NCBI RefSeq assembly: GCF_963675165.1
Contig: NC_087392.1
Span: 2,185,001 to 2,249,000 of the forward strand
DNA length: 64,000 nt
Direction of reading: 5' to 3'
DNA from: Halichondria panicea
Lineage: Eukaryota > Porifera > Demospongiae > Suberitida > Halichondriidae
The position numbers and the translations under genes are program-made. This document shows, piece by piece, positions 20,381-32,875 of this stretch. The notes under the pieces are model-generated. The model worked only from the letters and a program-made list of their open reading frames with translations. It had not been told where the DNA came from and searched no databases. How positions within the stretch are numbered: position 1 is the first letter of the stretch; each line of letters begins with the position of its first letter.

Positions 20381-22459
20381 ATGGATGAAGGAGACACTAC
20401 GTCCAACATATCCAGCCTGGCAGGTGTCCCTCCCTACCTGAACAACCAGTACTCACCCCTCACGGAGGTGTTTCAGGCACATACAACCACCCTCCCCTCA
20501 AAACACACTCCAGAGAGCAATAGCGATGGTAACTAGGTCATCCTCAAGTAATTATATATTCACCACCACCCCTCTGTAGCTGTGATAAGGTCACTGAAGG
20601 CTCTCCAAGAGAAAATAAGGAGCTTAGAAGTTGAGAGGGTGGCCGCTGGAGACAGGTTCAAAGTTCTCTCTCAAGGCACAAATACAACTCCCTTGCCCAC
20701 CACCAGAACTCCTACAAGTACCGTAGGCATGGTAACGGACAGGGGGCCGAGTGTAGGGGCTTCCCCTCTCCTCACTAACACCACCCCTCACTCTGGTGAG
20801 TATGGACATTATAAGATGCTGCTAGTCATGGTTCTTTACAGGGCTTAAGTTTCGTTTGGATTCTTTGGACGAGAGATTGTCACAGCAGGCTCAAGAATTG
20901 GACGCTATGCAGATGAAGCTGAGATTGTCAAACACCCACACACCCCCACACACACTTCACACACCATCATCACCAAGGCCAGCTCACATGATGGTAGGTC
21001 ATGGTGCTACTGAACGGCCATTCTCTGACTGTTATGAGTATACCACACAGAGTGACTGCCAATGTTTAGCTTCTGAGCAGAAACTAAGGTCCCTAGAACA
21101 AGGAGTCCATCGTTTGAAAGAGGCACAGAACAAAACAAAGGTATCAAATTGGTTTCATGTCCTTGAAGTAGCCACGATACTGATTGCTGTGTTTTTGGCT
21201 GTAGGAAAGAGTGGAGGAACTGGAGACGTGTGTCAAGAGCAGTCCAAGGAGAGGGTGTGTGTCACATGACTTGGTTGGTGGCGGCAATCCACCTCAAGCA
21301 AAAAAGAGGACGAAACCCAAGCCAAAGAAAGGAAAAGTGAATGCAATATAGCTACGTGTCTCTGCACATTCGTTGTGCTTACTTAAGAATACAGTATCTA
21401 GTTATTCTGTTTTGTTTTTCACCCTCAGACTGTCACCTGTCAACGAGTTCAGAGTGCACCCACATGCAGTGATAATGGACTGGCCGTGGAGTGTCTCCCT
21501 CGGCCCACCCCTGGGGTACACTACAGACTGAACATGGGACACCTGCCCTTCATTCTGGGATCAGTGAGTCTTCACCCAGCTCTGTGTGGACTATAAATAT
21601 AGAGCTACAAAAACACCCCCTACATATTTAACTTACAATTTGACCCCCTAAGTATAATTATGTTCCCATATAAATTATAACCCCTCCCCTCCTCCAGAGC
21701 ACAGCCCCCTCCCACTCGGTGTGTGCCAACTACCAGCAAGTGCTGTCACTGATGAAGTCCCACAACCACCTGCTATGTGGAGCAGCCTCCCTCAGAGGCA
21801 AGAGGGGGACAGGCCAAGGCCGAAGGAAGAGCAAAGGAATCTCAGTGACAGAGCTGGAGGCTCTGTTGGAGGGGCTAGAGGAAGAGTATGGAGCACTTAC
21901 ATTGTAAGAACAGTATCTGTGGCTGTGCATGGCCATTTGTGTGTGCGTGCTGTTGTAAGGTCATGGGGGGTGGGGAGAACTCTCCCTCAGCAAAGCATTC
22001 ATTCCACTATACAAAGCTTGTCAGTAATTGAACTTCAGTACCTGAGATGTGATCTCAGAAAATGCAATTCTGTTAATAATAAGGTGTTAGGCTGGCTTAT
22101 ACATACATGTACGTATTTGTACATCTATTCTACAACACACATGTACACCCAATTTCTCTTTGCATACACACAGTGAACACCAAGCGCTGACTCGGCATCT
22201 GCAAGACGACACGATAACCCAGAAGCCGAGAATGAGAGCCAGTCTGGAACTGCAACTCACACATTCGGAGGAGCAACTCCAGTCAAAGTCAGAGCAGATA
22301 AGAATTGTCTCTAAGCAACTGTCGGCTGGTGCGTGTGTCAAAAGTGAGGAGACCGTTGCTCTGCGAGAGGAGGCAACTTCTCAGACACAGCTGTGTTTCT
22401 TAAAGAAGATGAAAGCATTACAGAGCACTTTACAAAGAGACGATTTAAACTGGAAATAG
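20381..22459 (+). CDS. CEP57: Centrosomal protein CEP57-like
   Basis: Seven exons in phase: 20381-20528, 20580-20795, 20842-21140, 21205-21336, 21429-21563, 21698-21903, 22174-22459, giving 473 residues. The N-terminal part reads VIRSLKALQEKIRSLEVER, matching the CEP57 family centrosome-localisation coiled coil (human ALKNLQ.KIR.LELER). After low-complexity His/Thr/Pro and basic linkers (KKRTKPKPKKGK) the C-terminal microtubule-binding region follows: HYRLNMGHLPFILGS, PSHSVCANYQQVLSLMKSHN, LEALLEGLEEEYGALTFEHQ and a final coiled coil. CEP57 proteins stabilise microtubules at the centrosome and support centriole/spindle organisation. The middle coiled coil is shorter than in vertebrates. Convergent with GALC; an AATAAA at 22561 may be its polyadenylation signal. 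CEP57 and CEP57L1 cannot be told apart here. Confidence 0.88.
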
Positions 22460-22684
22460 ATTGTTTACCTTGTACTTGTAATTATTTTTATTATAATGCT
22501 GATGACCACAACATTACAAGCTGTTTTTACATGTCATTTGTATAAAATTATAAAAAGACAAATAAAATAAACAACATACAATACAATTGTAATCATGTAG
22601 TTCGAGGGTACATTATTAAACTATCTACATAGCTAGGCAGTCAGCTAACAGCTGGAATAATGTACGACTGCGGCACCTTTGAAC

Positions 22685-23801
22685 TCAACCTGTAGGGGTG
22701 TATCAATTCATGAAATATGATGAACGATAACCAATATAATATCACCTGTTGCAGTCATGCTGAAGTCATCAAAGACGCCTGGATAGAAACCACCCATCCC
22801 GAACCCGACAAACCCTTTGCCCGTCTTCACAGTCTGAGAAGTGACCATCTTTTCGTCAATGGAGGCCTCTACCATCACACCCTGCAGGTGGAAACAATGG
22901 GATGGTCATCAGGAGGTGTGGTGATACGATCCTCACCTTGACAGTCAGTCCCAGAGTGTACCAGGTGTTCTCTTTCACCTCATACTTGCCAAAGGCAATA
23001 GAGTCTGCACCAACTAGAGCAGAGCAGAGTGAGCAGCTGCCATTCTAAATGAGGGGGGGCGACTCACTGAGATTAGACGTCATGTTCCAGTACCCAGCCG
23101 CGTCAATCCAGAAGTAGATTCCCTGAGCTAGGAGGATGCCACACCCACCTCGGTCAACACGTGCGGCCACAAAAGCTCGCTTGGATCCATTCTCTAGGAA
23201 AACTGACACCTGGACCGTCACATCTTGCCTGAGGGGATAGATGTAACCACTGACTTCTAAGCCTGATACTACTGTAACCCTTAATGCTACTAATTGACCT
23301 CAAGGGTAGACTAGTGTACAAATTAGATTACTACATGGTCCAGGGGGGGGGGGGGGGGGCCCATGGTTGATGTTTTCTCTAAAATAAAGTTTGCATCGAG
23401 TGAGGTGAAAATGGTTGTAAACGTTATATGAGATACAAACTGAGATTGTTGCTGGCTCACCAAGTGCTGTTTCCCAGTATGGTGATTGGGTTGTTAGAAT
23501 CAGAGCACCAAGTTATTGGCCTTGACGTCACCACCTACAGGGTGATGACATCATACTGAATCACTATTACATCACCCCCTCACTTGTCTCATGGCTTTTG
23601 CGTGAGAGCTCCTTGTGTCCACAATCTCAAACACACCAGACTGGTCAGCAAAGTACTTTGCCTCAGAGTCCACATCGTAACCTGAAGAGGACAAAATACC
23701 ACCACTGAGTCCCTTGCAACAAACACCACCACCCATACAATCAACTCCAATATCTCCCAGAGTTGAAGTCTAAAGCATGCACCACATATACAGACATACG
23801 C

Positions 23802-23854
<53 letters not shown>

Positions 23855-26800
23855 GCACAGGACCATCTTATAGCTGCTGGCAATCAAACAGCTCTCATAA
23901 TCACTACACACAAATTTGTACGCGGACAGAAGCACGCACGCACGACCATACTTTAGCGAGCTTTTCCTAACCACTGCACATCCAGTTTTGTTACACTACT
24001 ACATGTACACCACTCACTATTGAAGTCATCTTTGTAGCTGTCAGGGAAGGGCTTGGACCCAGGGATGTTGGGGAAAGCCCCCTTCTGTTGTCCCTTGAGA
24101 GTGGAGAGAGTGATGACCGTGTCCACTGCTAGATCCAGCGTGAACGACCCCTTGGTTACCTGACATGGAAAAACATGGAAACGCCATAAAACTATTTTAC
24201 ATAACTGTGCGATATAGATGTGCAGTAAAGTGATTCTTGACGTTTACTGAAGGTATATACATCTGACATCATTTGTTATAGGAAGGGTAAAGGTCAGTTG
24301 TCTACGACCACGGTGATGACAACTGATGCATCTACCTTCCAAACCCACCACCAACCCCAACCACACACATACTTGTACGTACCTCAACTGATGGCATCTT
24401 CTGGAAGTACTCAGACTCATCTCCTTTCTCAAACTTAAGTGTGGACTTCCACTGACTCAGCATAGTAGCCTTGGCCTGTGTATGAGAAGCATAATTGTTA
24501 TGTATGCACTGAGTACACATAATAGGTTGTACAGCTTGGAGCATAACTACAGTCAATACTTACCAAGCTCCCACCCAGTACAAAGGTTGCAGACTGAGTT
24601 TTGACTTCATACTGGGGCAGATCAGGGCGAATACACTTGGAGTGATCGTGAGACTACAAGAAAAAACCAATCTAGCTAGCACATACGCACTCGGTGTGAT
24701 TACCATGGTTTCAATGACAATAGTGAAGTCTTCGGTGTCCGGGTCCATAAGAGTGACGTAGCTGCCTCCACTGTCTAGGTGGCCAGCACCATGGTTGTGT
24801 TGGAGGTAATGGTAGCCAGGTTTCGTGAATTGAGTGGTGTGAGCTGGAGTGAGAGGGTAAAGACACATTCAACAACAAATTAATTAATACGGAAAGAAGA
24901 AATGCATCGAATTAGTAACCTATAACTATTATAATACCATTACAGTGGCTATTAAACTCTACACGTATAATAAAACAAGATGCTCTTAGACACTAGTTGA
25001 TGAGATCTACGTGGGAAGTACATGGGAAAAGTTCCTCAGACGAGGTATACTATGGGACTTAGTATATCTACAATTTACATAGTATACCTAGTATTCTGTT
25101 GTCAAGTAATTGTATTGTAGTCAAGCCTCGAGGGCAAGGTTTGCAAATGCGCACTAGTAATAATGAGTTAGACACTGTTTTGTCGGTGTCTATGTGATTT
25201 AGAAGCCCTCAGCCACTTGTAGTACCCTCACTACGCTCGGATACTAAATCAGTGCCTTTGGGCTTCTACATGTAATCTCATGACATCTCCAAAACAGTGT
25301 CTAACTATTATATAGAGCATTCACTCCGTGCATTGAGCTTAATCGCACAGCGGCAACAGATTATAACGTATAACCATAATTGGTAACAATTGTAAATCTA
25401 GAAAGCAACGATTAGATCATTAGAAAAACAGTGTTGTACGTACATATGTAGTAAAGTGTTTTTTGTGGCCTTTGAAGATTGCCAACAAGTTTCAACTATC
25501 AGTAGCCTATTTATTATTTTTCAACCACTGTCTCATTAGCAGTTAAAGCAGTCCATGAAAGTGTCTATTCGCTCAAACCGCTCATTTTCGTGTCCACACA
25601 CACACACACCTATCACTCTACCCCTGATGCTGCGCGCTGTGCACGGACGGATGCTAAAAGTACCTGACATCCAGATTGTGCCTGTGACATCATAGTTACC
25701 GGACCAAGGCTCGGCAGCTGTCATGAGACCATCGCTGTAGTAGGGAAGGCCCGAGTAGTAGCTGGCAATCAGGTTCCATGATATGGTACTGGGGAGGGGG
25801 GGTGGGCAGTGTTAGTTAACACACCGGTATAAGAGTAGATATACCTACCCGGTCATGTTCCCATTCACATAGTTCTGATTTAGAATCTGAAAAACAAAAG
25901 TATGACTTATAAAGGGATAAGTAGTTGAGTTCCACACATATTATGTTCACCCCTCTATCACACTCACCCTTGCCCAACATCCCGCCCCCGTATCGTCATT
26001 GAAGGTGCTGTAGTCCTCCGAGGCCCACAGCTGCTTACCACTGGCCACCGCATCAGCATTACTGTTTGTACCAGGATAATGGGCACTGAAGGGGATAATC
26101 GAACCCACTGATGAATTCCTAGAACAAAACATATCTCACTCACTCACTCACCCCAGAATACTGACAGCTGCCTTTAAGTCTGGATCACTTTGTACATTAG
26201 CAGAAATGTCTTTAAAGTTTCCGTCAGCGGCCACTATCTGAACGCTGGAGAGCCCCATATCATCCAGGGTTTTACGCAAGGTCTGCCAAGAACAACAGCT
26301 TTGCTGCATGCATAGCCACTCACTCATTCAACACATACCTTGATGTACGTACTGTTATACTGTCTCTCATTCCACACCTGCAAAAGTGAAAGCAATGCTA
26401 AGCAAACAGACAATCAAAAAAACAGACAAACAAACTAACAGACTACTATACCCGTGGCCGCCCACGCGCGCCTCGGGTAATCACATGTATTATGCTCAGC
26501 CATGGTTCATCAGAGACCAGCGTGCAGAGAGAGAGTGGCAGGAAAAAAACAACTCATACTCTGTGTACAAAGCTAAATGATGAGTACTGATGATGTCATT
26601 GGGTGGTATCAAAAATTTGGAAGGTAACTGGTTTCCCAAAAAAATATGCTATTGCAAATGCATGCCTAGTAATGGTGCAGTTTTGGAGTATAAAACATGT
26701 GCCAAGAATACGCGCAGCGCATGACCTAGCTTTGAACATGTGCCCGAGGAACTCGCTTGCACATGTATACCTGAGGTTAAACAAGAGGCCACTCATGGGA

Positions 26801-27899
26801 AAGCCTGAAATACGTACTAAAATGTTCGAGGCACTTATATTTGGTTAATAGTGACGTACTCCCACATAATCAATGTCCAGCTTGTACTCGGACTTTGCCC
26901 CGAGGATCCAGTAGCCAACATATGTTGATGTGAGGACAGGAAATGTGTAGGGACTGCCGGTACCATTGCCTACCTGTGGATGGGGGGGGGGGTACCAAAC
27001 ATTATGCACAGTGGGTTAGTTCACACAAAGGGTAAAAAATTGGATTTGAAAATGGCAATTGACTCTTGACAAAATCTCAAGGCACTACACACAGATGCAC
27101 TCACCCAGGAGGGGAAGGCCCAGGAGAGAGCACTCAACTTGATGTTTGGGTTTCTCTGTGCATGCAAACAATCACGAGTAATGGGGGGAGGTGAGACATG
27201 AACAGAGAGAGAGGTTGGATCTCACCTTCTTTGCCTCTGTCATCAGCCACCACTCATAGCCTCTGTTGAAGTTCATGTCATCAGCAGTGTGCATGTGAGA
27301 AGACTCAGTGCCGTCTGAGGGACATCAGAATAAGAACGAAACCATTGCAAATGTGTAGTTGGGGTTTTGGTTAAGCTCTACACTAGACTCTTAAAGTTAT
27401 TCGTGTTTTTAACCTTCATAACTTTGTCATACTTACAAAATTTTAATATACCATTGGATTCTTTAAAAAGTCCTGGTTAAAAAGCGCTTCTATCTATCGT
27501 ATTACTATTATAATAATATTTTGCGGGTGAAAAACCTTTGTGAATTCAGCAAAAAATTTGACCCTTTGCGATCTGCGTTCTGGCAAGGATCGTGTGTATT
27601 TACTAGAGGTTTTGCGGATTTTATTGATCAATGCGAATTGATCATGAAACCCTCGCAAAATTCGCAAATGTTTGATGCTCGCAAAACATTCTAGTAATAC
27701 GGTATAATTATGTTTTAGAGCTGATAGCGTTAACCAGCTGAAAATTAGCATTTTCCAACTGGCATACTGATCATAAGCTTAAATGAAGCCATTATTGGCC
27801 ATAATTATAACTTCCGGGGCCAAACCTACCTGTGCTCTGTGCATCTCCACCAATCTCCACCTTGAGTATCTGCAGAGATGCTCCAAAGTTGGGCTGTGT

Positions 27900-27941
<42 letters not shown>

Positions 27942-28288
27942 GTTGGAGAGGATGTCACACTACTCACCTTGAAAAGAAGGTCGAGGATCTCGTCCCTCTG
28001 CTTCTCAGGGTAGCTCACTAGGAGACGAGACGTGGCCTGTGTAAATATTTAATGTATCCAAAATGAAGAGTTATCAGCTATAGATCTATAAGCTGCCAGT
28101 GCGTGCTATTAGGCCCATGTTGCATGTTCTTAGCTACACACTTTATCACACGATCTCACCCCTCCTCCACTGAGTCCACCGATACCATCGAACCTCCTCC
28201 CCAGTCCTACACTGTCGTCAAGACTGTAGGAGCCAGCTGCAGCTTGCAGGCTAGCAATCACCAACAAAGCAACGGTCCACATCTCCAT
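22685..28288 (-). CDS. GALC: Galactocerebrosidase (GALC), ~20 exons
   Basis: Lysosomal GH59 beta-galactosidase that removes galactose from galactosylceramide. Exon 1 (28160-28288) starts [20 protein letters not shown], a signal peptide, then the conserved LDDS.GLGR.FDGIG. Further exons: ~27970-28035 ([15 protein letters not shown]), ~27830-27900 ([16 protein letters not shown]), ~27225-27320 ([15 protein letters not shown]), ~27110-27160, ~26855-26975 (LDIDYVG), ~26335-26380 ([12 protein letters not shown]; the Glu of WNE is the family acid/base), ~26150-26285, ~25970-26120 ([19 protein letters not shown]; Glu of SED is the family nucleophile), ~25860-25890, ~25665-25790 ([12 protein letters not shown]), ~24703-24840, ~24564-24650, ~24380-24475, ~24020-24160, ~23585-23683, ~23462-23545, ~23070-23230, ~22937-23020 and ~22746-22880, with a last few codons and TGA at 22685-22689. 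Both catalytic Glu and the C-terminal lectin-like domain are present. It looks intact; intron of about 860 bp at 24840-25665 holds a hairpin element. Confidence 0.92.
23343..23360 (+). repeat. Poly-G tract in GALC intron
   Basis: About 17 consecutive G in a GALC intron; read length is uncertain by nature of the run. Confidence 0.8.
23807..23856 (+). repeat. (AC)n microsatellite in GALC intron
   Basis: About 40 bases of ACACAC ending in GCACGCAC, lying between GALC exons. Confidence 0.9.
25158..25312. repeat. ~150 bp palindromic (foldback) element in GALC intron
   Basis: The left arm GTTAGACACTGTTTTG with GTGTC...GATTTAGAAGCCCT pairs with the right arm GGGCTTCTACATGTAATCTC...CAAAACAGTGTCTAAC read on the other strand. 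Together they form an imperfect hairpin about 45 bp per arm around a loop with CCCTCACTACGCTCGG. Typical of a short foldback/MITE; no target duplication could be fixed. Confidence 0.75.
27500..27706. repeat. ~200 bp inverted-repeat element in GALC intron (GCGAAAATTCTAG family)
   Basis: The ends ATAATATTTTGCGGGTGAAA and GCTCGCAAAACATTCTAGTAAT are inverted relative to each other, and internal parts (TTGCGGATTTTATTGATC / GATCATGAAACCCTCGCAAA) also pair. A relative lies at 31073-31245, sharing GTGAAAAACCTTTG, AAATTTGACCCTTTGCGATC and GGATCGTGTGTATTTACTAG. Non-coding, MITE-like. Confidence 0.75.
27900..27940 (+). repeat. (TG)n microsatellite in GALC intron
   Basis: GTGTGT run of about 40 bases directly beside the exon ending at about 27900. 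Confidence 0.9.
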
Positions 28289-28568
28289 TCAGTACTGGGA
28301 AAATATTATATAGGTACTTTATATCCTTATGAGTAGGTCAGTCACATCAGAGATATATACTCTACTTCTGTATCTCTGGTCACATGTGCAGGTAGACCAC
28401 GCCCACCGACTTGGAACAGGAACCAATTAACATTGTTACACTTGTATATAATTATGTATGTATCTTTGGTCACTTTTCCATTGTGCAAGCAAAACTGTAT
28501 ACATGTTACAATAATTATGTGATTAGCATGCGAACATAAAACAAAATTAAAATGATAAGAGTGTCTGA

Positions 28569-29676
28569 TTATTGACTGTTGCTTTTCATTTGAGCTCTTC
28601 TTGACTGCTGCACTCTCTGAGTCAACCACTCGATACCTTCAGTCACACCCTCTCTGCAGGGGGATATATACATAAACACGCCAATGTAGGGTGTACACAA
28701 GACACCCACTCACCCTTTGAGTGCAGACACCCTCTGTATCTTACAGTCCCTATCCCCTATGGACTCCACTCCGGTGTTGAAGGCACTCTCCACTTCAGTC
28801 AGGGGGAGGGCATCCTAGAGGGGTGGGAGTAGCAACGACATACGAGGTGTTACATACACACCTGTCTGTCTTGCTTGTTAGCCAGTATGAGCAGTGGTGC
28901 CCCCTCGAGGTCAGGGTGCAGAATAACCTTCCCTGTGGTACATGGTGGGCAGGATAAAGTGATACGACATCTATCAATGTAGCACTCTTACTGAAGGTCT
29001 GCGATGACATGGCCAGGTTCTCAGGGTCAGAAGAATCCACGACGTAGATGACCCCCTGACACTCGGCATAGTACTAGACACAAAGTAAAGATTAGTACAA
29101 TACCTCCTAGATCTTTGCTCTAATCACACCAACCGACAGGTCTGTCTACAAAAGAGCTACAAAATACTTCGTAAAGTAGGTATGCCTAAGTTCAAATTAT
29201 GAAGCTGAGCATGATGCTATAGCCTAGTGGACAGTTTTGAGGGTTTGTCACTACATGTACCTTATCCCAAAGGCTCTGAAGGTCCTCTTGTCCACCGAGG
29301 TCCCAGAATATCAGTCTAGTGGAGCCTTGCTCAATCCTCGCAACTACGTATTAATTTAATACATAATATTAATTAAACACTCCCACAAGTCATCATAGTT
29401 ACCGTTTAGTCCGACAGTGCTCGTTATCTTGTTGAGAGGCATTCCATCATAGTTGTTGATAAACAAACTCTTTGTTTGCTCCAGGAAAGTCTGTGTTTAA
29501 GTTTGCGCACAAACAGTAAATGATCATGTGATGGTAGTTAAATATATCTATCTAGTTTATAGCCTGTGACTTCAAGGACTAACCGTTTTCCCAGCATTAT
29601 CTAATCCAAGTATGAGAACATAATATTCATCTTTTCTAAAGAAGTACTTCCAGAGACCTCTGAGCAAAGTGAACAT
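28569..29676 (-). CDS. ARFRP1: ARF-related protein 1 (ARFRP1), small GTPase
   Basis: Seven exons in perfect phase: 29584-29676, 29403-29490, 29261-29343, 28992-29073, 28862-28932, 28714-28814, 28569-28653, giving 200 residues against 201 in human. Motifs: P-loop GLDNAGKT (about 24-31), switch I T.TVGLN, switch II WDLGGQE, NKQD guanine specificity box, and SAL near the end. The N-terminus MFTLLRGLWKYFFRKDEY and the phrases SLWDKYYAEC and EGIEWL single out ARFRP1 rather than ARF/ARL proteins; there is no Gly2, as usual for ARFRP1, which is N-acetylated instead of myristoylated. It acts at the trans-Golgi network to recruit ARL1 and golgins. The start is the only ATG giving this conserved N-terminus. 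Ends about 280 bp upstream of the GALC start on the same strand. Confidence 0.95.
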
Positions 29677-31060
29677 GGTGATTTTGTCGAGGATTTTGTT
29701 TCTTAGTAAATTTTTAATCCGCGGCTTGACCCCGAGTGATGTATGTACATCCTTATCCTCGATCCTAGGCCGCTCTTTTTCACCACGAGGCTAACCTCTA
29801 GTCTAACCTCAAGAGAAAAAGAAAAGACACCAATCGAATCCAAATGGATCTGGAGTCTTCTCACCACAAAGCCAATCGAAAAACTGGTAAGTGAATTTGT
29901 TATGTACATATTTTGCATACAATAGAAACTTTTGCGCTAGCCATATAATTATTGTGTGTATGCTGCACTGATAATAATAAAAAATTATACCGTTTGGTGC
30001 ATTTGCAGTCTGCATAATATAATTATTGTTGTGGTGCAGATGTCTTCATGATTCAACCCGAATGACAGCAAAAATCAGATGTTAAAGATCACAAAACATT
30101 CGCTGCATGGAGCTATGATGACTTAGTGTGCACTGTGACAGTGTTGAAATGTAGGTACGTGATCGTGAGGGAACAGCATTAATTTTATCTTTATAATAAT
30201 ACGCAGTAAAAACCTACACTTTTAAAATTGTTATGAAGCCATAGGTTGCTTTTTTGTTAGTTGAAAAATTATGTTGAAGTCTTGGTGTCGCATAGACTAA
30301 GAGGGTCGCATCTAATTGGAGATAGCTCTCTACTTGTCTACTCTATAGAGGTCTACTTGCCTCGATTTCAGGCTGCTAAAAACGGGATAGAAACAGGGTT
30401 AGGGGTAGCCTTCTGCACAGGTCTTGTATTGAGAAAGTTCCGCCTGGGATCGAAGCTAGGCTAGGGTGTGACTACATTTAACCTCCATTTAGGACACGAC
30501 ATTAAATGACATTTGTCAAAACAGCTGTCGCTAGTTCAGAAAATTGCCTATAGCTCGGTGGTATTGCATATTTGGAGGGTTGCCTTAAATCGAGGTCACG
30601 AGGTCACGGTGTATACTTTTGCAACATTATCTGTATATATTCCTGGTGTCATTTATAAAACTACATGTGCAGCGTAATATATCCTTTTTGTTCTAGGCCT
30701 CACCCTTAACCTCTAATCCAGTCACCCAACCCAGAGGTTGTAAGAAGTAGGTAGTGTCTTATGTCTGTGGGTTTCACAATAGTACACACTACACTCTCTG
30801 TGGGGTAAGGACTTGTCTAGACTAGGCCTTGTTCAATTATGCTCAAAATGTTGCCTATTAGTCTAGTCTCATAGCGGGTAATTTTTGAGGGCCTCGCAGA
30901 TTAGCCATTTTTGTAGCCCACAAAAATTACCCATTTAATGTGCAAGTGCTAGAAGCTTAGGACTACATGTTCTTGCATAGCAACATTGTAGTGTGGTTTT
31001 GTGGTAATGCAGTGCTAATTTAGTATTTTGCAAGGTCTATGCAAACAGCTGTAGTAGTAC
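29677..31060. other. Intergenic, no gene recognised
   Basis: No frame with recognisable similarity. It holds a short hairpin at about 30876-30932 (GGGTAATTTTTG...CAAAAATTACCC), whose motif also occurs at 36084 and 40990, and a stretch 30555-30610 (TTTGGAGGGTTGCCTTAAAT) that recurs at 43075 and 50060, so both belong to small dispersed repeat families. Confidence 0.5.
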
Positions 31061-31072
31061 TACTACCATACA

Positions 31073-31245
31073 TGTATTACTAGAATATTTTGCTGGTGAA
31101 AAACCTTTGCGAATGAGCCAAATCAGCAGAAAATTTGACCCTTTGCGATCTAACTATTGCATTCTCGCATGGATCGTGTGTATTTACTAGTAATAATTTA
31201 TGTTTTGTGTTATAATTTTATTGATGCAAATTGATCATACTTTCT
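31073..31245 (+). repeat. Partial relative of the 27500 inverted-repeat element
   Basis: Shares TATTACTAGAATATTTTGC, GTGAAAAACCTTTGCGAA, TTGACCCTTTGCGATC and GGATCGTGTGTATTTACTAG with 27500-27610; the right arm is missing. Confidence 0.7.
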
Positions 31246-31532
31246 ACCAAAAATTTCCTAATAGGTTGCCTATTAGGCTGGCATAATGCTCAATGCTCCA
31301 CCCACCTATTAGTCCAAGCATAATTGGGCAAGGCCTAGTCTAGACTATAATATTATGTACTTTCATCTACAGGCATCCAGGCTCTCTGACACGGAGGACC
31401 AAGCAAAAATTAACTGGCAGCACTGAGAGAGAGGGGCTCTTCTCATCGATCTGTTTTACATGCAGTGGCTGAGCTGTACAAAAGGTACAAGTATAATATT
31501 GCCCTCAGTATAATATTGAGGGCAGTATAAAT

Positions 31533-31990
31533 GCCTCGGGTGCGCATGCGTAGCAGGGTATATGGTAGTGTATTTGTGTGTGTTGAGCGTTACAGCTGCT
31601 CCATGATAAATGAAATTCAAGTAGGAGTTTTTATAGGCTTCTAGTTATTAGTTCAAACTCCGTGATATAACTTAGACTGAGTGGTTAGCACTGCACTAGA
31701 ACACTTAGCTGTTGATGGCTGCAATAGTAAGAGCTGCAAAGCCACACTGTTTATTCATTGCAATTAGGACTTAAAATTTTCGACATTCTTTTAGCAACAA
31801 TCATTTCCCATTCTTTTCACCATTCTCTGCATGCATGTGTAATGTTAGCCTCCTTCACAAGGCCTGAAATCGAGGCTAGTGTAATGTAAGTTGTAACTGT
31901 ACATGCGTGTATTTAATAATAGTACTGTAGCTTCATTGCCATAAAACTTTGGCGCCTCCACCGAGGCATCAGCACCCGCAGTGCTTTTGT
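31533..31990 (+). repeat. CCTCGGTG-family repeat, copy D (deleted internally)
   Basis: Starts GCCTCGGGTGCGCATGCG, ends CACCGAGGCATCAGCACCCG plus CAGTGCTTTTG; shorter than the others (about 455 bp) and more diverged. Confidence 0.8.
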
Positions 31991-32078
31991 AATTACATAA
32001 TATCTATGATTATAATTATTGCTTACGGTAGTTGTCTTCATCAATAGACAAAGTTGGTCAGTCGATTATTGGTCATAT

Positions 32079-32600
32079 GCCTCGGTGCGCATGCGTATAC
32101 GGTAGTGTGTTTGTGTGTGTGTGTGTGTAGACTGCTACAACTGCTCAAAGATCATGAAGTACAAGTAATAGTTTCTATAGGCTTTTAGCCATGTTTTCTT
32201 GGATTTGCAAAATAATGCTTGGTTGTCGAGTTATGCCTAACTTGGAATGCCATTGCTGCGTAGAAAAACTTGTCCATGGAGTGTTGTTACTCTACTTGTA
32301 GTTAGCTCTACACTAGAACGCTAGCTATTGGTAGCTACATGAGTGAGAAGAGAGCTACAAGGCTCTGCTGATGCAGCCATTACTTTTAGACTTGGACTTT
32401 TGTCATTTTTAACAACAACCATGGTCAATCATTCATTACCCACTCTTTTTTCTGTGATTCCTGCAGCAAAATTAAATAATGCAAAAGTGTTCACCATGAT
32501 TAATGTGTGTATAAAAGCTATTGCTAATAGCGAGTAGCTTTATGTTATGTAGCTTTGACACCTCCACCGAGGCATCAGCACCGCGAGTGCTTTCATTATT
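32079..32600 (+). repeat. CCTCGGTG-family repeat, copy E
   Basis: Starts GCCTCGGTGCGCATGCGTAT, ends CACCGAGGCATCAGCACCGC plus GAGTGCTTTCATT. Lies 90 bp after copy D in the same orientation. Confidence 0.85.
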
Positions 32601-32639
32601 ATAACAGTGGCCGTTTTTTATTTTGCACTTAAGTTACTG

Positions 32640-32875
32640 AGGCGTATATACTCGCAGTAGCTGCTGTTGGGGCATGCCCTCTGGTTTGTTGTCCATACCC
32701 TCACTCGTGCTTTGGTCGCCATGTGTCTGCATCATATCAGGGCGGGGCTTAGGCTGGGGTGGAGTTTAGAGACATGTCTTGTCTAGATATGTCTGCCTCA
32801 AAGCCAGAATCAGTCTCAGTCTCTAGTTTGTTGTGTTGTTGGAGTTTTGCTTGTTTTGAAGACTGAAGTATTTAT
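32640..32875 (-). CDS. Possible terminal exon of an unidentified gene
   Basis: After an acceptor-like ACTTCAG at about 32868 the minus strand reads KQAKLQQHNKLETETDSG, FEADISRQDMSLNSTPA and a stop near 32759; another frame stays open to about 32640 (MMQTHGDQSTSEGMDNK, then PEGMPQQQLLRV). The composition (Ser/Thr/Asp-rich, no stop for 40 codons) resembles a disordered protein tail, but I recognise no family and see no convincing upstream exon. Confidence 0.25.

Noticed and set aside
26430-26850. GC-rich CCGTGGCCGCCCACGCGCGC stretch as a possible RNA gene in a GALC intron
   Set aside because: No tRNA-like cloverleaf or known structured RNA could be drawn; likely a repeat.
27779-28018. Frame with [12 protein letters not shown]
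   Set aside because: Read-through of the TG microsatellite in a GALC intron; only the ends are real GALC exons.
29844-29886. Possible first exon (MDLESSHHKANRKTG followed by GTAAGTG) of a gene divergent from ARFRP1
   Set aside because: The best downstream acceptor (about 31372) gives a stop after a few codons in the required phase, and no conserved protein could be recognised.
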